This document shows positions 6,434 through 8,125 of a stretch of 8,125 nt of DNA, in pieces (positions within the stretch are counted from its first letter, which is position 1; every line of letters starts with the position of its first letter). The notes under the pieces are model-generated. The model was given only the letters and a program-made list of their open reading frames with translations. It made no database searches and was not told where the DNA came from. This stretch comes from Ornithoclostridium faecigallinarum (GTDB lineage Bacteria > Bacillota > Clostridia > Christensenellales > UBA3700). The DNA lies in NCBI GenBank assembly GCA_018713665.1, contig DVOI01000068.1:1-8125 (forward strand), read 5' to 3'. A program made the translations under genes and the position numbers.

Positions 6434-8092
6434 ATGAAAATCAACGGCTCCCAGATCTTGATCGAGACTTTGGTCGAACAGGGCGTGGACACCGTCTTCG
6501 GATATCCGGGCGGCGCCATCCTCAACATCTATGACGCCCTCTACAAAAACAGCGACCGCATCAGGCACATCATCACCGCCCACGAGCAGGGCGCGGCTCA
6601 CGCTGCGGACGGCTATGCTCGCGCGACGGGCAAGACGGGCGTCGTCATGGCGACGTCGGGTCCCGGTGCGACCAACCTCGTCACCGGCATAGCGACCGCG
6701 TTTATGGACAGCGTCCCGATGGTCGCAATCACCGCCAACGTTCCCAACAGCCTCATCGGTTTGGACAGCTTCCAAGAGGTCTACATCGCAGGCATCACGA
6801 TGCCCATCACCAAGCACAACTTCGTCGTCCGCAGGGTCGAAGACCTCGCGCCGACCGTGCGCAGGGCGTTCGAGATCGCCGAGAGCGGCAGACCCGGTCC
6901 CGTGCTTATCGACATCACCAAGGACGTGACGGGCGCGGAATATGAGTTCGAGCCCGTGCCCAAGAAGCCGCGCGCAAAGGCGCCGCTTCCGTCCGAGGAC
7001 ACGCTCAAACAGATCGCCGCATTGATCGACGGCGCAAAGAAGCCGGCAATCTTGGTCGGCGGCGGGGCGCAGATCAGCGGCGCGTCCGACATCGTCGCCG
7101 AGCTCGCGCGCAAGGCGGACATCCCGGCGGCGCACACTTTGATGGCGGCGGGCGTGCTCAGCTACGGCGAAGAGCACAACCTCGGGTTGGTCGGTATGCA
7201 CGGCAACCTCAGCGCAGGCAAGGCGATCGCCAATTGCGACCTCTTGCTCGCGATCGGCACGCGTTTTTCGGACAGAGTCGCGACCAACAAGACGAAGTTC
7301 GCGCAAAACAGCAAGATCGTCCACATCGACATCGACGCAGCGGAGATCAACAAGAACGTCCGCAGCAATGTCTCCGTGATCGGCGACGTCAAGGACGTGC
7401 TGACCGCGCTTTTGCCCCTCGTCAGGGAGACCAAGCGTCCCGAATGGATGGCGAAGGTCGCCGAATGGAAGGGCAAGGATTACAAGCCTCAGGACAAGGA
7501 GGGCGTGCTCCGTCCCCACCAGATCATGAGGCAGATCACCGCCGCTCTCGACGAGGACGCGATCATCGCGACCGACGTCGGACAGCACCAGATGTGGGCG
7601 GCGCAATATTACGGCAAGATCAAGCCGCGCCACTTCATCACTTCGGGCGGTCTCGGTACGATGGGTTACGGCTTCGGCGCGTCCATCGGCGCTCAGGTCG
7701 CAAAGCCCCAAAGCAGAGTGGTGATGGTCACCGGCGACGGCTCTTTCCATATGAATCTCAACGAGATGTGCACCGCGGTTTCGTTCGGTCTGCCCATCGT
7801 CGTCGTCGTGATGAACAACCATGTGCTCGGCATGGTCCGCCAGTGGCAGACGTTGTTCTACGACAAGAGATATTCCGCGACCACGCTCGACAGAAAGACG
7901 GATTATGTCAAGCTCGCGGACGCGTTCGGAGGTCTCGGCTTCCGCGCAACGACCGAAGAGGAGTTCAAGGAAGTGTTTGCCAAGGCTCTCGCTTCGGGCA
8001 GACCGTGCATCATCGACGCGGTGATCGACAGGGACGAGAGGGTCCTTCCGATGATCGCCCCCGGCTGCACGATCGACGAAATCATCATGTAA
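6434..8092 (+). CDS. ilvB: Acetolactate (acetohydroxyacid) synthase large subunit IlvB
   Basis: This ThDP enzyme condenses two pyruvates to 2-acetolactate, or pyruvate with 2-ketobutyrate to acetohydroxybutyrate. It is the first common step of valine, leucine and isoleucine synthesis. It has 552 residues, normal for the catalytic subunit. The N-terminal pyrimidine-binding domain has FGYPGGAILNIYDAL and the catalytic glutamate E51 (HEQGAAHAADGYAR), followed by ATSGPGATNLVTGIATA and DSFQE. The middle domain is the FAD-type central domain, and the C-terminal domain holds the ThDP/Mg motif GDG (434-436) to N461-N462. W471 in MVRQWQ is the conserved tryptophan associated with 2-ketobutyrate preference and favours an anabolic enzyme over catabolic AlsS. 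Small departures from the usual sequence are ITAN for ITGN, DITKDV for DIPKDV, and DIDAAEI for DIDPAEI. The gene has its own promoter, and another start codon follows 30 bases after its stop, consistent with an ilvBN(C) operon. Confidence 0.96.
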   Translation: MKINGSQILIETLVEQGVDTVFGYPGGAILNIYDALYKNSDRIRHIITAHEQGAAHAADGYARATGKTGVVMATSGPGATNLVTGIATAFMDSVPMVAITANVPNSLIGLDSFQEVYIAGITMPITKHNFVVRRVEDLAPTVRRAFEIAESGRPGPVLIDITKDVTGAEYEFEPVPKKPRAKAPLPSEDTLKQIAALIDGAKKPAILVGGGAQISGASDIVAELARKADIPAAHTLMAAGVLSYGEEHNLGLVGMHGNLSAGKAIANCDLLLAIGTRFSDRVATNKTKFAQNSKIVHIDIDAAEINKNVRSNVSVIGDVKDVLTALLPLVRETKRPEWMAKVAEWKGKDYKPQDKEGVLRPHQIMRQITAALDEDAIIATDVGQHQMWAAQYYGKIKPRHFITSGGLGTMGYGFGASIGAQVAKPQSRVVMVTGDGSFHMNLNEMCTAVSFGLPIVVVVMNNHVLGMVRQWQTLFYDKRYSATTLDRKTDYVKLADAFGGLGFRATTEEEFKEVFAKALASGRPCIIDAVIDRDERVLPMIAPGCTIDEIIM

Positions 8093-8109
8093 TCAAGCAA
8101 TTGTATTTT

Positions 8110-8114
8110 GGAGG
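8110..8114 (+). promoter_or_regulatory. Ribosome binding site of the next gene
   Basis: GGAGG lies eight bases before the ATG at 8123. The spacing and match are near ideal, so a gene beginning at that ATG is well supported although its body is outside the window. Confidence 0.75.
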
Positions 8115-8122
8115 ATACAAAT

Positions 8123-8125
8123 ATG
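8123..8125 (+). CDS. Start codon of next gene, probably ilvN or ilvC (cut by window edge)
   Basis: Only the ATG is visible, 30 bases after the ilvB stop and behind a strong Shine-Dalgarno sequence. No terminator-like hairpin lies between the two, so co-transcription with ilvB is expected. By analogy with common operons the product is likely the regulatory subunit IlvN or ketol-acid reductoisomerase IlvC. The sequence itself cannot decide. Confidence 0.45.

Noticed and set aside
6401..7822. 473-codon open frame on the - strand opposite ilvB
   Set aside because: It is antisense to a highly conserved gene, is dominated by Asp/Val/Arg/His in the shadow pattern, and has no family resemblance. No promoter or ribosome binding site was evident.

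Overview
The window looks like a chromosomal housekeeping segment of a moderately GC-rich member of the Bacillota, most like the Clostridia. The reasons are the order dnaG - sigA - trmK - nif3-like - zinc-ribbon gene, strong purine-rich Shine-Dalgarno sequences, and a primary sigma factor of Bacillota proportions (363 residues). The exact lineage cannot be read from the sequence alone. All recognised genes lie on the + strand and nothing suggests a mobile element, prophage, CRISPR array or RNA gene.

Region 1 (1-6283) is a tightly packed run of seven genes. DNA primase (dnaG) is cut by the left edge within its first few codons. It is followed by the primary sigma factor (sigA/rpoD), the tRNA adenine-22 N1-methyltransferase family protein (trmK), a Nif3/YbgI dinuclear-metal protein and a coiled-coil zinc-ribbon protein. 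The last two are a small two-helix membrane protein with a DUF3592-like extracytoplasmic part and a Tam-like class I SAM methyltransferase of unknown substrate. After the 30-base dnaG-sigA gap, the next five junctions are 1-3 base gaps or 4-base ATGA overlaps, so co-transcription with translational coupling is likely. The first five genes form a widely conserved Clostridia block. The last two look like lineage-specific additions at its 3' end.

Region 2 (6284-6433) is the only sizeable intergenic gap. It holds a GC-rich hairpin followed by a short T run (probable terminator), a 19-base dyad TTTTGC-N7-GCAAAA, further copies of the TTTTGC motif, and a good sigma-A promoter (TTGACT - 17 bases - TATATT). 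The predicted transcript has only a short leader, with no room for a T-box or peptide attenuator.

Region 3 (6434-8125) holds the acetolactate synthase catalytic subunit (ilvB), opening a branched-chain amino acid operon. A well-spaced ribosome binding site and an ATG at the extreme right edge mark the next gene, probably ilvN or ilvC.

I see no clear undescribed system here. The points most worth a second look are the dyad and motif cluster upstream of the ilvB promoter, the CxC first knuckle of the zinc-ribbon protein, the altered substrate-side motif of TrmK, and the uncharacterised membrane protein/methyltransferase pair.
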